The notes under the pieces are model-generated. The model did no database searches. It worked only from the letters and a program-made list of their open reading frames with translations, and was not told where the DNA came from. The position numbers were made by a program, and so were the translations under genes. A DNA stretch of 16,573 bases, taken from contig MNDB01000038.1 in assembly GCA_001914705.1 (NCBI GenBank), forward strand, positions 4,529 to 21,101. Reading direction: 5' to 3'. This DNA is from Actinobacteria bacterium 13_2_20CM_68_14. GTDB taxonomy: Bacteria > Actinomycetota > Thermoleophilia > Gaiellales > Gaiellaceae. The stretch's first letter is position 1. The number at the start of each line of letters is the position of its first letter. Below are positions 7,674 through 13,661 of the stretch, one piece after another.

Positions 7674-8719
7674 CGGTCGCCGGCAAAGCCGAAGCCGACG
7701 ACGAGCGCCACGTAGGTGCCCACCAGGGCCCAGCCTTCCCAGCGTCTCGACGTGCCGTCGAAGACGACCGCAGTTACCACGACCGTCGCGAGGGCCATCG
7801 CCCCGATCTCCTCCCAGCGGAAGGCGAGCGGCAGCGCGGGCGTCACGACCCAGGCGAGAAGCGCGATCGCGGGCGTCACGAAGAGCGCTACCTGGGCGCT
7901 CGACGAGACCGCGATCTCGGTCGCCAGCCGCATCTTCCCGCGCCGGGCGATCACGATCGCACCGCCGTGCTCGGCCGCGTTGCCGACGACAGCGACGATC
8001 ACGACCGAGATGAAGAACTGCGAGAGTCCGGCAGCCTTCGCGAAGCCGTCGAGCGAATGGACGAGGATCTCGCTCGTCACGGCCGTCGCAGCCGTCGCCA
8101 GCGCCAGCGCGGTCAGCGCACGCCGAAGCGACCACGCGTCGGCACGTTCTTCGTACCCGGATTCGGCGTGCGTTTGCCGGAAGCCGCGAAGCTGGATCGT
8201 CTGCACGACGACGTAGATGACGAGCAGGATCACCGCGACCGGGGCGGTCAAGACGGCGAGCGAATGTCGGTCCGGATTGCCGTGCCAGCCCGCGATCGAG
8301 GGAGCGAGGAAGAGCAGCACCGCCACGGCGACGAGGCCGAGCTGCAGCAGCAGCGACTTTCGGTTGATCGGCTTGCCCGACGGACCGATTGCCATCGCCA
8401 GCCCGAGTACGAGCAGCAGGTTCGAGACGACGCTGCCGGCGAGTGAACCGCGGACGACGTTCGGGAGGGCGTCCGCGACCGCGAAGAGGGCGATGATCAG
8501 CTCGGGCGCGTTCCCGAAGCTCGCGTTCAGGAAGCCGCCGATCCCTGGGCCGGTGTGCTCGGCGGCCTGCTCGGTCGATTCGCCGATCAGCCAGGCGAGC
8601 GGGACGAGCGACGCCGCGGCGAGCACGAACAGCGCGACGTCTCCCGGATGGAAGGCGAAGTCGACGACGAACGTGATCGGGGCGAGCGCGAGAGACGCCC
8701 AGAGGAGCTTTCGCGCCAC
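7670..8719 (-). CDS. calcium/proton antiporter, CaCA/CAX family
   Basis: Integral membrane cation exchanger of 349 residues, made almost entirely of hydrophobic segments (about 10-11 TM helices). The two inverted alpha-repeat motifs that form the ion path are present: GNAPELIIALFA at residue 69 on, and GNAAEHGGAI at 246 on. A charged, soluble stretch at about 180-195 separates the halves, as in CAX proteins. It probably expels Ca2+ in exchange for protons; the exact ion is inferred from the family. It starts at GTG 8719 with a TAGGGT box 6 nt upstream, on a promoter shared with the divergent HAD gene. It could be called ChaA/CaxA-like, but I assign no symbol. Confidence 0.9.
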   Translation of the reverse strand: MARKLLWASLALAPITFVVDFAFHPGDVALFVLAAASLVPLAWLIGESTEQAAEHTGPGIGGFLNASFGNAPELIIALFAVADALPNVVRGSLAGSVVSNLLLVLGLAMAIGPSGKPINRKSLLLQLGLVAVAVLLFLAPSIAGWHGNPDRHSLAVLTAPVAVILLVIYVVVQTIQLRGFRQTHAESGYEERADAWSLRRALTALALATAATAVTSEILVHSLDGFAKAAGLSQFFISVVIVAVVGNAAEHGGAIVIARRGKMRLATEIAVSSSAQVALFVTPAIALLAWVVTPALPLAFRWEEIGAMALATVVVTAVVFDGTSRRWEGWALVGTYVALVVGFGFAGDR

Positions 8720-8724
8720 GCCGA

Positions 8725-8731
8725 TACCCTA
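8725..8731. promoter_or_regulatory. shared bidirectional -10 box (TACCCTA)
   Basis: TACCCTA reads as TACCCT on the plus strand and TAGGGT on the minus strand. On each strand the box ends exactly 6 nt before a GTG start (8737 plus, 8719 minus). The whole 17-bp gap is 5 + 7 + 5 bp, so the layout is symmetric and both mRNAs would be leaderless. Confidence 0.6.
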
Positions 8732-8736
8732 ACTGC

Positions 8737-9462
8737 GTGCCCGCGGCGGTCCTCTTCGACTGGGGTGACACCCTGATCCGCTTCGTCTACGACGAGGCTC
8801 TCGTCGAGGCCGGCCACCGCGCTGGGCTCGCCGCTCTCGGCCGCGACGACCTGCCCGAGGTGGAGCGCGTGGCGACGCACTTCCGCGAACGTTACGAGCC
8901 GCTCTTCTGGGCGCCCGGCACCGTCGAGGAGCTTGAGTACCCCGGGCTCGTCCGCCAGTTGCTCGGGGACTTCGGGCTAGAGGTGGACGACGAGGAGCTG
9001 ACCCGCTTCCTCGAGGCCGAGCACGCGGCCTGGGATCCGGCGCGGCAGGCTGCGGCGAATACGCCTGCGCTGCTGGAGGCCCTGCGGGCGCGAGGCCTCA
9101 AGCTCGGGCTCGTCTCGAACGCGTTCGATCCCGGCTGGCTTCTCCACCGCGATCTCGAGCAGATGGGGCTCGCCGAGCGTCTCGATTTCGCCGTCTTCTC
9201 GTCGGAGGTGGGCAAGCGCAAGCCGCATCCGGCGATCTTCGAGCGCGCGCTCGACGCGCTCGGAGTCGCGGCCGCCGACAGCGTTTTCGTCGGCGACCGC
9301 CTCTACGAGGACGTCAGGGGTGCCGGCGAGCTTGGGATGACCACCGTGCAGGCGCTCTGGTTCCGCGCCGACGAGCATCCCGAGGGCGGCGAGCCCGACT
9401 TCCAGGCGTTTACGCAGATGGACGTCCTGAACGTGGTCGACCGGCTCGCGGCCGCGGCCTAG
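8737..9462 (+). CDS. HAD-superfamily hydrolase (subfamily IA-like)
   Basis: Predicted cytoplasmic phosphatase or phosphomutase-like hydrolase of 241 residues; substrate unknown. Motif I is LFDWGDTL, with nucleophile D8. Motif II is LGLVSNAFDP, motif III is the lysine in GKRKPHPAIFERAL, and motif IV is VFVGDRLYEDVRGA. The cap between motifs I and II is alpha-helical, as in subfamily I. The usual second Asp of motif I (D+2) is glycine, with Asp at D+3, a variant known in some HAD proteins. The GTG start is supported by the -10 box 6 nt upstream. Confidence 0.85.
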   Translation: MPAAVLFDWGDTLIRFVYDEALVEAGHRAGLAALGRDDLPEVERVATHFRERYEPLFWAPGTVEELEYPGLVRQLLGDFGLEVDDEELTRFLEAEHAAWDPARQAAANTPALLEALRARGLKLGLVSNAFDPGWLLHRDLEQMGLAERLDFAVFSSEVGKRKPHPAIFERALDALGVAAADSVFVGDRLYEDVRGAGELGMTTVQALWFRADEHPEGGEPDFQAFTQMDVLNVVDRLAAAA

Positions 9463-9509
9463 CCGACACGACGCGACGCCCTAGCCCCTGACAGCGTGCT
9501 TGTCAAGTC

Positions 9510-9539
9510 TTGCGGAGGGTGTGTCTGTTCGCCCAAAAT
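9510..9539 (+). promoter_or_regulatory. possible promoter (TTGCGG / CAAAAT)
   Basis: TTGCGG at 9510-9515 and CAAAAT at 9534-9539 are 18 bp apart. The -10 box ends 6 nt before the ATG at 9546, again implying a leaderless mRNA and supporting that start. Confidence 0.4.
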
Positions 9540-9545
9540 TCCGAC

Positions 9546-9974
9546 ATGGAGACCAAGCGCGACCTCGCGGCCCGGGCGAGCGAACTGCCGCTGCACCCGC
9601 AGGACGAGGTCGAGTGCCGCCGCTGCGGTGTCCATTGCGACAAGGTCGTCCATCCCTCGGCCTGCGTTGAGCGGGGCTGCGCGTTCCTCTACTCGTACGA
9701 GGAGTTCGGCCACACCTACGTCGGCTGCATGCAGAAGGTCTTCGACGTCGAGATCGACCTGGATCTGTTGCGCGCCGCCGAGGCGACCGGCGAGTTCGGC
9801 GCCGTCAAGGCGACGCGCAAGCCGTTGCCGATCTGCCGCGCGGAGGTCGAGAGCTGCTACGACAGCCGCACCGAAGAGGTCGGCTGCCTCAACCCCGAGT
9901 TCTACGAGCTGCCGGTGGGCGAACCCAGCTTCAGGGTCTTCGCCGTTCTGCGTTCTAATCCCGAGCCTGCTTAG
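9546..9974 (+). CDS. cysteine-rich protein of unknown function
   Basis: I do not recognise the family. The 142-residue soluble protein has nine cysteines (24, 27, 31, 40, 45, 61, 97, 104, 114). They start with CRRCGVHC, continue with HPSACVERGC and YVGCMQKVF, then a second cluster CRAEVESC and GCLNPEF. The spacing suggests a structural zinc site or an iron-sulfur cluster, but no known motif fits cleanly. There is no signal peptide or TM segment. An in-frame TTG at 9510 would add 12 residues, but the ATG is better placed after a -10 box. A strong terminator follows two bases after the stop, so it is a single-gene unit or the end of one with the HAD gene. Confidence 0.75.
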   Translation: METKRDLAARASELPLHPQDEVECRRCGVHCDKVVHPSACVERGCAFLYSYEEFGHTYVGCMQKVFDVEIDLDLLRAAEATGEFGAVKATRKPLPICRAEVESCYDSRTEEVGCLNPEFYELPVGEPSFRVFAVLRSNPEPA

Positions 9975-9976
9975 TC

Positions 9977-10008
9977 GGCCGCGCCGGCAAAGCCGCCGCG
10001 GCCTTTTT
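9977..10008 (+). terminator. intrinsic terminator of the cysteine-rich gene
   Basis: A GC-rich stem (7 bp GGCCGCG/CGCGGCC, a C-C mismatch, then 4 bp CGGC/GCCG) has an AAA loop and ends at 10003. TTTTT follows at 10004-10008. It begins 2 bases after the stop codon and forms the first hairpin of the dispersed two-hairpin element. Confidence 0.85.
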
Positions 10009-10031
10009 GGCGGCATCGCAAGCGACGCCTC
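9977..10031 (+). repeat. dispersed two-hairpin element, copy A
   Basis: Hairpin 1 (9977-10003), an 8-nt spacer (10004-10011) and hairpin 2 (GGCATCGC-AA-GCGACGCC, 10012-10029) are followed by TC. By my alignment it shares 41 bases with copy B at 13208-13260, with 2 bases gapped. In this copy hairpin 1 is a terminator and hairpin 2 abuts the nfo stop codon. Confidence 0.65.
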
Positions 10032-10923
10032 AGACCGACTTTCCGGGTCTTCGCGCAGATCCGCCTGGCCGCTTCTTCATAGCTCGGGCGTGAAGCTCTT
10101 TTAGTTTCCGCACCTGCTCGGCGTCGGGCCCGTGTCCGTCGGTGCCGGGAACCTCGAGGTAGGCCGGCAGGCCTTGGAGTTTTGGATGTGAGAGGAAGAC
10201 GCCGAGCTCTTCGCCGATCAGGCCCTCGCCGATGTTGTCGTGCCGGTCTCGGTTCGACCCGAGCGGGGCCTTCGAGTCGTTCACGTGCAGCGCCCGCAGC
10301 CGCTCGAGGCCGATCCGCTGGTCGACCTCGCCGAGCAAGCGGTCGAGCTCCGCGCGGTTCGTGACGTCGTAGCCGGAGGCGTAGAGATGGCAGGAGTCGA
10401 GGCAGATCCCGAGCCGCTCGTGAGCGTCCAGGGCGTCGTAGAGCGCGGCGAGCTCGTCGATCGAGCGGCCGATCGTGTCGCCGGTGCCGGCAGTGTTCTC
10501 GATCAGCAGCCAGGTGGTCTCCGAGCAGCGTTTCAGCGCCTTGCGCAGCGCCGGCACCACGCGCTTCAGGCTGACCTCGAAGCCGGCGCCCTGGTGCGAG
10601 CCGACGTGGAAGACGACCCCGTCGGCCTCGATGCCGGAGGCAACGTCGACCGTGTTCTCCAGGGCCGCGACCGACTTCTCGTAGAGATCGTCGTTGGGGC
10701 TCGCCAGGTTGATCAGGTAGACGGCGTGGCAGACGACGCCCCCGATCCGGGCCTCGGCGCGGCGTTCCTTGAAGCGCTCGAAGTTCGCGGGGTCATGGTT
10801 CGTCGGCCGCCAGGCGCGTGGGCTCTGGGTAAAGATCTGGACACAGTCCCCGCCGATCGCCTCGATCCGGTCGATCGCCGTGTGGATGCCCCCCGAGGTC
10901 GACACGTGGGCGCCGAGTTGCAC
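10030..10923 (-). CDS. nfo: endonuclease IV (AP endonuclease, family 2)
   Basis: Cuts DNA 5' to abasic sites and removes 3'-blocking groups in base excision repair. The 297-residue TIM-barrel protein keeps all nine trinuclear-zinc ligands: H66, H106, E142, D176, H179, H213, D226, H228 and E257, at the E. coli Nfo spacing. Signature blocks are LLIENTAGTGD, GICLDSCHLYASGYD and LHVNDSKAPLGSNRDRHDNIGEG. The C-terminus is basic. It starts at GTG 10923 with TAGCGT ending 7 nt upstream. It is divergent from gltX across a long palindrome. Confidence 0.97.
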   Translation of the reverse strand: MQLGAHVSTSGGIHTAIDRIEAIGGDCVQIFTQSPRAWRPTNHDPANFERFKERRAEARIGGVVCHAVYLINLASPNDDLYEKSVAALENTVDVASGIEADGVVFHVGSHQGAGFEVSLKRVVPALRKALKRCSETTWLLIENTAGTGDTIGRSIDELAALYDALDAHERLGICLDSCHLYASGYDVTNRAELDRLLGEVDQRIGLERLRALHVNDSKAPLGSNRDRHDNIGEGLIGEELGVFLSHPKLQGLPAYLEVPGTDGHGPDAEQVRKLKELHARAMKKRPGGSARRPGKSV

Positions 10924-10930
10924 GCCTGTG

Positions 10931-10936
10931 ACGCTA
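10931..10936 (-). promoter_or_regulatory. nfo -10 box (TAGCGT)
   Basis: On the minus strand, TAGCGT ends 7 nt before the nfo GTG, implying a leaderless mRNA. Its upstream region contains CGCCAAACCCTCC, also found upstream of gltX. Confidence 0.5.
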
Positions 10937-10948
10937 GCGCCTGGAGGG

Positions 10949-11123
10949 CCAGGAGGGTTTGGCGAAATACAGTCTGTGCCGCCGGGCCGCGCTGCTCGCT
11001 CACCAGCTCCGCTCTGTTTACGCAGTCGCGCCCATATCTACGGATATGGACGCTCCCTGCGTCCTCCCCAGGGAACGACCATCGCGCCCCGGCGACGAGC
11101 GGCATTCCGCCAAACCCTCCCGG
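10949..11123. repeat. long imperfect palindrome between nfo and gltX
   Basis: The outer arms 10952-10964 and 11108-11120 are a perfect 13-bp inverted repeat (GGAGGGTTTGGCG). Pairing then continues with mismatches. The inner segment 10980-11003 pairs with 11071-11094 at about 19 of 24 positions, including CGCCGGG/CCCGGCG. A hairpin at 11020-11062 sits near the centre. The element fills most of the 221-bp gap and would place identical sequence upstream of each divergent promoter. It could be a two-sided operator, a small MITE-like remnant, or a structured RNA with its own promoter. Confidence 0.65.
11020..11062. other. central hairpin with C(TACG)G loop
   Basis: The stem pairs ACGCAG/CTGCGT, then GCG/CGC, then CCATATC/GATATGG, separated by small internal mismatches. 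It is closed by TACG between C and G, which in RNA is the very stable UNCG-class tetraloop. Seven of its base pairs form an AT-containing perfect stem, unusual in this GC-rich DNA. Confidence 0.6.
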
Positions 11124-11132
11124 GCACCGCAG

Positions 11133-11138
11133 TACGCT
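11133..11138 (+). promoter_or_regulatory. gltX -10 box (TACGCT)
   Basis: TACGCT ends 6 nt before the GTG at 11145, which fixes the start and implies a leaderless mRNA. CGCCAAACCCTCC lies 12 nt upstream of the box. Confidence 0.6.
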
Positions 11139-11144
11139 ACTGGC

Positions 11145-12428
11145 GTGGCCGTCCGAGTTCGCTTTGCGCCGAGTCCGACCGGCTTCCTGCACATCGGCAG
11201 CGTCCACACGGCGCTCTTCAACTGGCTCTTCGCCCGTCACGAAGGCGGCGAGTTCTTGCTGCGGATCGAGAACACGGACACGAGCAGGGAAGTCGAGGCG
11301 GCGACAGACCAGATCCAGGAGTCGCTGCGTTGGCTCGGTCTCGACTGGGATGGCGAAGTGACCTTCCAGCTCGACCGGATGCCCCAGGCGCAGGAAGTGG
11401 CGAACCGCCTCGTTGCGGAGGAGAAGGCCTACGAAGACGACGGCGCGATCCGCTTCCGCATGCCCGACGAGGGCGCGACCGCCTGGGACGACCTGATTCT
11501 CGGCCGGATCGAGTACCCGAACGAGAAGCTCGAAGACGTCGTGCTCGTCCGCTCGGACGGTCGGCCGACCTACAACTTCGTGTCGCCCCTCGAAGACATG
11601 CTCGACGGGATCACGGACGTGATCCGCGCGCAGGACCATGTGCCGAACACGCCGAAGCAGCTGCAGATCCTCGCCGCGATCGGAGCCGAGCTACCTCGGT
11701 ACGCGCACGTCCCGCTACTGAACGGGCCTGACGGAAAGAAGCTCTCGAAGCGGCATGGGGCGATCACCGTCGAGGAGTTCCGCGCCGCCGGGTTCATCCC
11801 GGAGGCGCTCCTCAACTATCTCGCGCTCCTCGGTTGGAGCTACGACGACCACACCGAGGTGATGAGCCGCGACGAACTGATCCAGCGGTTCTCGCTTGAG
11901 CGGGTCGGGAAGAGCGCCGCCACATTCGACTACGAGAAGCTGATCCACCTGAACGGGCTCTACCTGCGGACGCTGCCGCCCGACGAGTACGCCGACCGCC
12001 TGGTCGCCTACCTGCGGGAGCAGGGCTACGACTGGCACGAGGACCTCGTTCGCAAGGTTGCGCCGCTCGTGCAGGAGAAGATCGCCACGCTGGGGGAATT
12101 TCCGGGCTTCGCCCGCTTCTTCTTCGAGCGCGTGCCGCCCGTGGAGCCGCTCGAGGACGGCGCCGTCCTGCCGGTGGCGGCCGAGGTGCTTGCGCAGGTC
12201 GAGCCCTTCGAAGCGGCAACGATCGAGGCCGCGCTACGTGAGCTGGCGGAACGGCTCGGGCTTAAACCGCGTCAGGCCTTCCAGCCGATCCGACTTGCCC
12301 TGACGGGGTCGAAGGGCTCGCCGGGCCTCTTCGAGAGTCTCGAACTGCTCGGGAGGGACGAGTCGATCGCACGGATCAGCGCTCCGGGAAGCGGCTTCGG
12401 GGGCGCGAGCGGGTCGAGCGCTCGCTGA
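11145..12428 (+). CDS. gltX: glutamyl-tRNA synthetase, short form
   Basis: Class I synthetase charging tRNA-Glu (possibly also tRNA-Gln). The HIGH motif is HIGS at residues 16-19 in RFAPSPTGFLHIGS, and the KMSKS motif is KLSKR at 199-203. TYNFVSPLEDMLDGITDVIRAQDH is the usual acceptor-side block. At 427 residues it is about 40-60 shorter than common GluRS. The shortfall lies around residues 70-110, where the zinc-binding insertion (C-x-C...) normally sits; the protein has no cysteine at all. The C-terminal anticodon-binding part is complete (RLALTGSKGSPGLFESLELLG). The frame is open upstream to about 10959, but GTG 11145 fits both homology and the -10 box. Confidence 0.95.
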   Translation: MAVRVRFAPSPTGFLHIGSVHTALFNWLFARHEGGEFLLRIENTDTSREVEAATDQIQESLRWLGLDWDGEVTFQLDRMPQAQEVANRLVAEEKAYEDDGAIRFRMPDEGATAWDDLILGRIEYPNEKLEDVVLVRSDGRPTYNFVSPLEDMLDGITDVIRAQDHVPNTPKQLQILAAIGAELPRYAHVPLLNGPDGKKLSKRHGAITVEEFRAAGFIPEALLNYLALLGWSYDDHTEVMSRDELIQRFSLERVGKSAATFDYEKLIHLNGLYLRTLPPDEYADRLVAYLREQGYDWHEDLVRKVAPLVQEKIATLGEFPGFARFFFERVPPVEPLEDGAVLPVAAEVLAQVEPFEAATIEAALRELAERLGLKPRQAFQPIRLALTGSKGSPGLFESLELLGRDESIARISAPGSGFGGASGSSAR

Positions 12429-12554
12429 AACTCGAGCCAGGCGCGGCGGCGAAACTGCGTGGTAGGACGTGGCAGCAGCTCATTCATCGAAAGGCCGGTC
12501 CGCAGAACGACGTTTACGACTTCTGAGCCATAAACGCCCGAGCAGGCGAAATGG

Positions 12555-13139
12555 TTACGGCCGCGCCGAGTAAACGAGGACGCCGCTCGCGAAGAGCGCC
12601 AGCCCCAGAGCCCAGACCGGCCAGAGCTGGAGGGTGGCTCCGGTGGCGAAGACCGTCGCGCCCGTGAGGGCGAGAACGGTCGCCGCCAGCGCATCGCCGC
12701 GCGCGGTTGGCTCGGGCTCGGTCTCGAGCTCGGCCGGCAGCGGCTTCGGGGTCGCCACGCGTAGCCGGGCAAGCCGCACCCTGAACAGCGCTCCCCGCCA
12801 CTCGGGCAGCAGCGGTTCTGCCGCGATGCCGCCGCCGTGCTCGAGCACCTCGGCGATCTCCGCGGTCGCGTCCCGGGCGCCCGCGAGAGCCGCGGCGAGC
12901 TCGGCGTGCGCGATCTCGGCACCGGCCGGAGGGCGTAGGCCCAGTGCGAGCTCGCTGGCGGCGTGCAGCGCGTACTGAAGCGACGGAAGCCGATCGAGCA
13001 CGCTGTCCTCGTCGAACAGCTCGGCCGGATCGCCGGCGATCGACTCGAGCTCGGTGAGCGCCCAGGAGAGTCGTTTCCACAGGCCGGTGAGCGCTGCTGC
13101 GTAGCCCTCACGCTGCCCACTCGCGACGCCCGGTCTCAC
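12555..13139 (-). CDS. hypothetical protein with two C-terminal TM segments
   Basis: I do not recognise the family. The 194-residue protein has an alanine-rich, mostly helical cytoplasmic part (1-147). Two adjacent hydrophobic segments follow (about 150-168 and 172-190), ending in SARP, so it probably forms a membrane hairpin. Of several overlapping reading frames here, this one is preferred for two reasons: the TM pair looks like a real protein, and its GTG at 13139 has TAAGAT ending exactly 6 nt upstream, like neighbouring leaderless genes. It diverges from the response-regulator gene. Confidence 0.65.
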   Translation of the reverse strand: MRPGVASGQREGYAAALTGLWKRLSWALTELESIAGDPAELFDEDSVLDRLPSLQYALHAASELALGLRPPAGAEIAHAELAAALAGARDATAEIAEVLEHGGGIAAEPLLPEWRGALFRVRLARLRVATPKPLPAELETEPEPTARGDALAATVLALTGATVFATGATLQLWPVWALGLALFASGVLVYSARP

Positions 13140-13145
13140 AGCGCG

Positions 13146-13151
13146 ATCTTA
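13146..13151 (-). promoter_or_regulatory. -10 box (TAAGAT) of the two-TM gene
   Basis: On the minus strand, TAAGAT matches TATAAT at 4 of 6 positions and ends 6 nt before the GTG at 13139. Confidence 0.5.
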
Positions 13152-13207
13152 CAGCCGAAACGTTCGTCTCCGTCCCATTCGGGGTGGACGGCCCAGCGCG
13201 GTTCAGC

Positions 13208-13260
13208 GGTCGCGCCGCCAAGTCGGCGCGACTGTTCATCGGCATCGCAAGCGATGCCTC
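13208..13260 (+). repeat. dispersed two-hairpin element, copy B
   Basis: Hairpin 1 is a perfect 9-bp stem (GTCGCGCCG/CGGCGCGAC, 13209-13232). An 8-nt spacer follows, then hairpin 2, the perfect palindrome GGCATCGCAAGCGATGCC at 13241-13258, then TC. Compared with copy A, a C-G pair of hairpin 1 is replaced by T-A, a compensatory change. Here it lies in a divergent intergenic region and ends 5 bp before the response-regulator -10 box, so it covers the -35 zone and is not a terminator (no T-run). Confidence 0.65.
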
Positions 13261-13265
13261 GGCGC

Positions 13266-13271
13266 TACAGT
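13266..13271 (+). promoter_or_regulatory. response-regulator -10 box (TACAGT)
   Basis: TACAGT ends 11 nt before the ATG at 13283, giving a leader of only about 4-5 nt. Copy B of the repeat occupies the -35 region. Confidence 0.45.
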
Positions 13272-13282
13272 GACTGCCGGCC

Positions 13283-13648
13283 ATGGGTGGAGACGGACAC
13301 ACCGTGCTTGTCGTCGACGACGACGACAGCCTGCGAATGCTCTGCCGCGTCAATCTCGAGCTCGAGGGATACCGAGTGCTCGAAGCGCCGACGGTCGAGC
13401 TCGCCCAAGAGCTGCTCCGGGACGACAGCGTCGACGTCGTGCTGCTCGACGTGCATGTCGGCTCAGGCGACGGGTTCAAGGTGCTCGGCGAGATCGGCGG
13501 CGAGCGCGTCGCTCTCTTCACCGGCAGCTACGAGGTCGACGAGCAACGCGCGGCTGAGGTCGACGCGGTGCTGCGGAAGCCGTTCACGCTTACCGACCTC
13601 TCGGAGACGGTCGGCCGGCTTGCAGCTGGCGAATCGCGCTTGCGCTAG
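13283..13648 (+). CDS. single-domain response regulator (receiver only)
   Basis: CheY-like phosphoacceptor protein of 121 residues with no output domain. The acidic pocket is D12-D15 in VLVVDDDD, the phosphorylation site is D56 in VVLLDVHVGSGDG, the switch threonine is T80 in LFTGS, and the conserved lysine is K99 in LRKPF. It presumably acts by protein-protein contact. No histidine kinase is encoded nearby, so the partner is unknown. The metallopeptidase gene starts 13 bases after its stop. Confidence 0.93.
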   Translation: MGGDGHTVLVVDDDDSLRMLCRVNLELEGYRVLEAPTVELAQELLRDDSVDVVLLDVHVGSGDGFKVLGEIGGERVALFTGSYEVDEQRAAEVDAVLRKPFTLTDLSETVGRLAAGESRLR

Positions 13649-13651
13649 ATT
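13646..13651 (+). promoter_or_regulatory. -10 box (TAGATT) overlapping the regulator stop codon
   Basis: TAGATT includes the TAG stop of the response-regulator gene and ends 10 nt before the ATG at 13662, the same spacing as ftsZ and gcvT. There is no Shine-Dalgarno sequence between the genes, which favours a separate start of transcription. Confidence 0.45.
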
Positions 13652-13661
13652 GCCTCGCCCT

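Noticed and set aside
6612..8771. Long minus-strand open frame continuing upstream of rlmN
   Set aside because: It is antisense to ltaE and overlaps the antiporter gene; its translation is Arg/Asp-rich and low in motifs, as expected of the third-position GC bias of high-GC DNA. RlmN homology starts at 6611.
10012..10029. HIP1-type octamer palindrome
   Set aside because: The cyanobacterial HIP1 sequence is GCGATCGC; the core here is GCATCGCAAGCGAYGC, a hairpin with an AA centre, so it is a different element.
10965..11107. tRNA or other known small RNA gene inside the nfo-gltX gap
   Set aside because: No cloverleaf, T-loop GTTCRA or CCA-end pattern; the fold is one long hairpin.
10959..11144. 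N-terminal extension of gltX
   Set aside because: The frame is open through the palindrome, but the encoded stretch has no GluRS similarity; GTG 11145 sits just before RFAPSPTG and 6 nt after a -10 box.
12429..12554. Terminator after gltX
   Set aside because: Only a 6-bp inverted repeat (CGTTTA/TAAACG, 12511-12536) with a 14-nt loop and no T-run; too weak to call.
12514..13120. Alternative minus-strand frames overlapping the two-TM gene
   Set aside because: Their Arg/Ser-rich translations lack any domain, and only the 13139 start has a well-placed -10 box.
12963..13661. Upstream extension of the metallopeptidase frame
   Set aside because: It crosses the two-TM gene and runs through the response-regulator gene in another frame; the Ser/Arg-rich translation looks non-coding.
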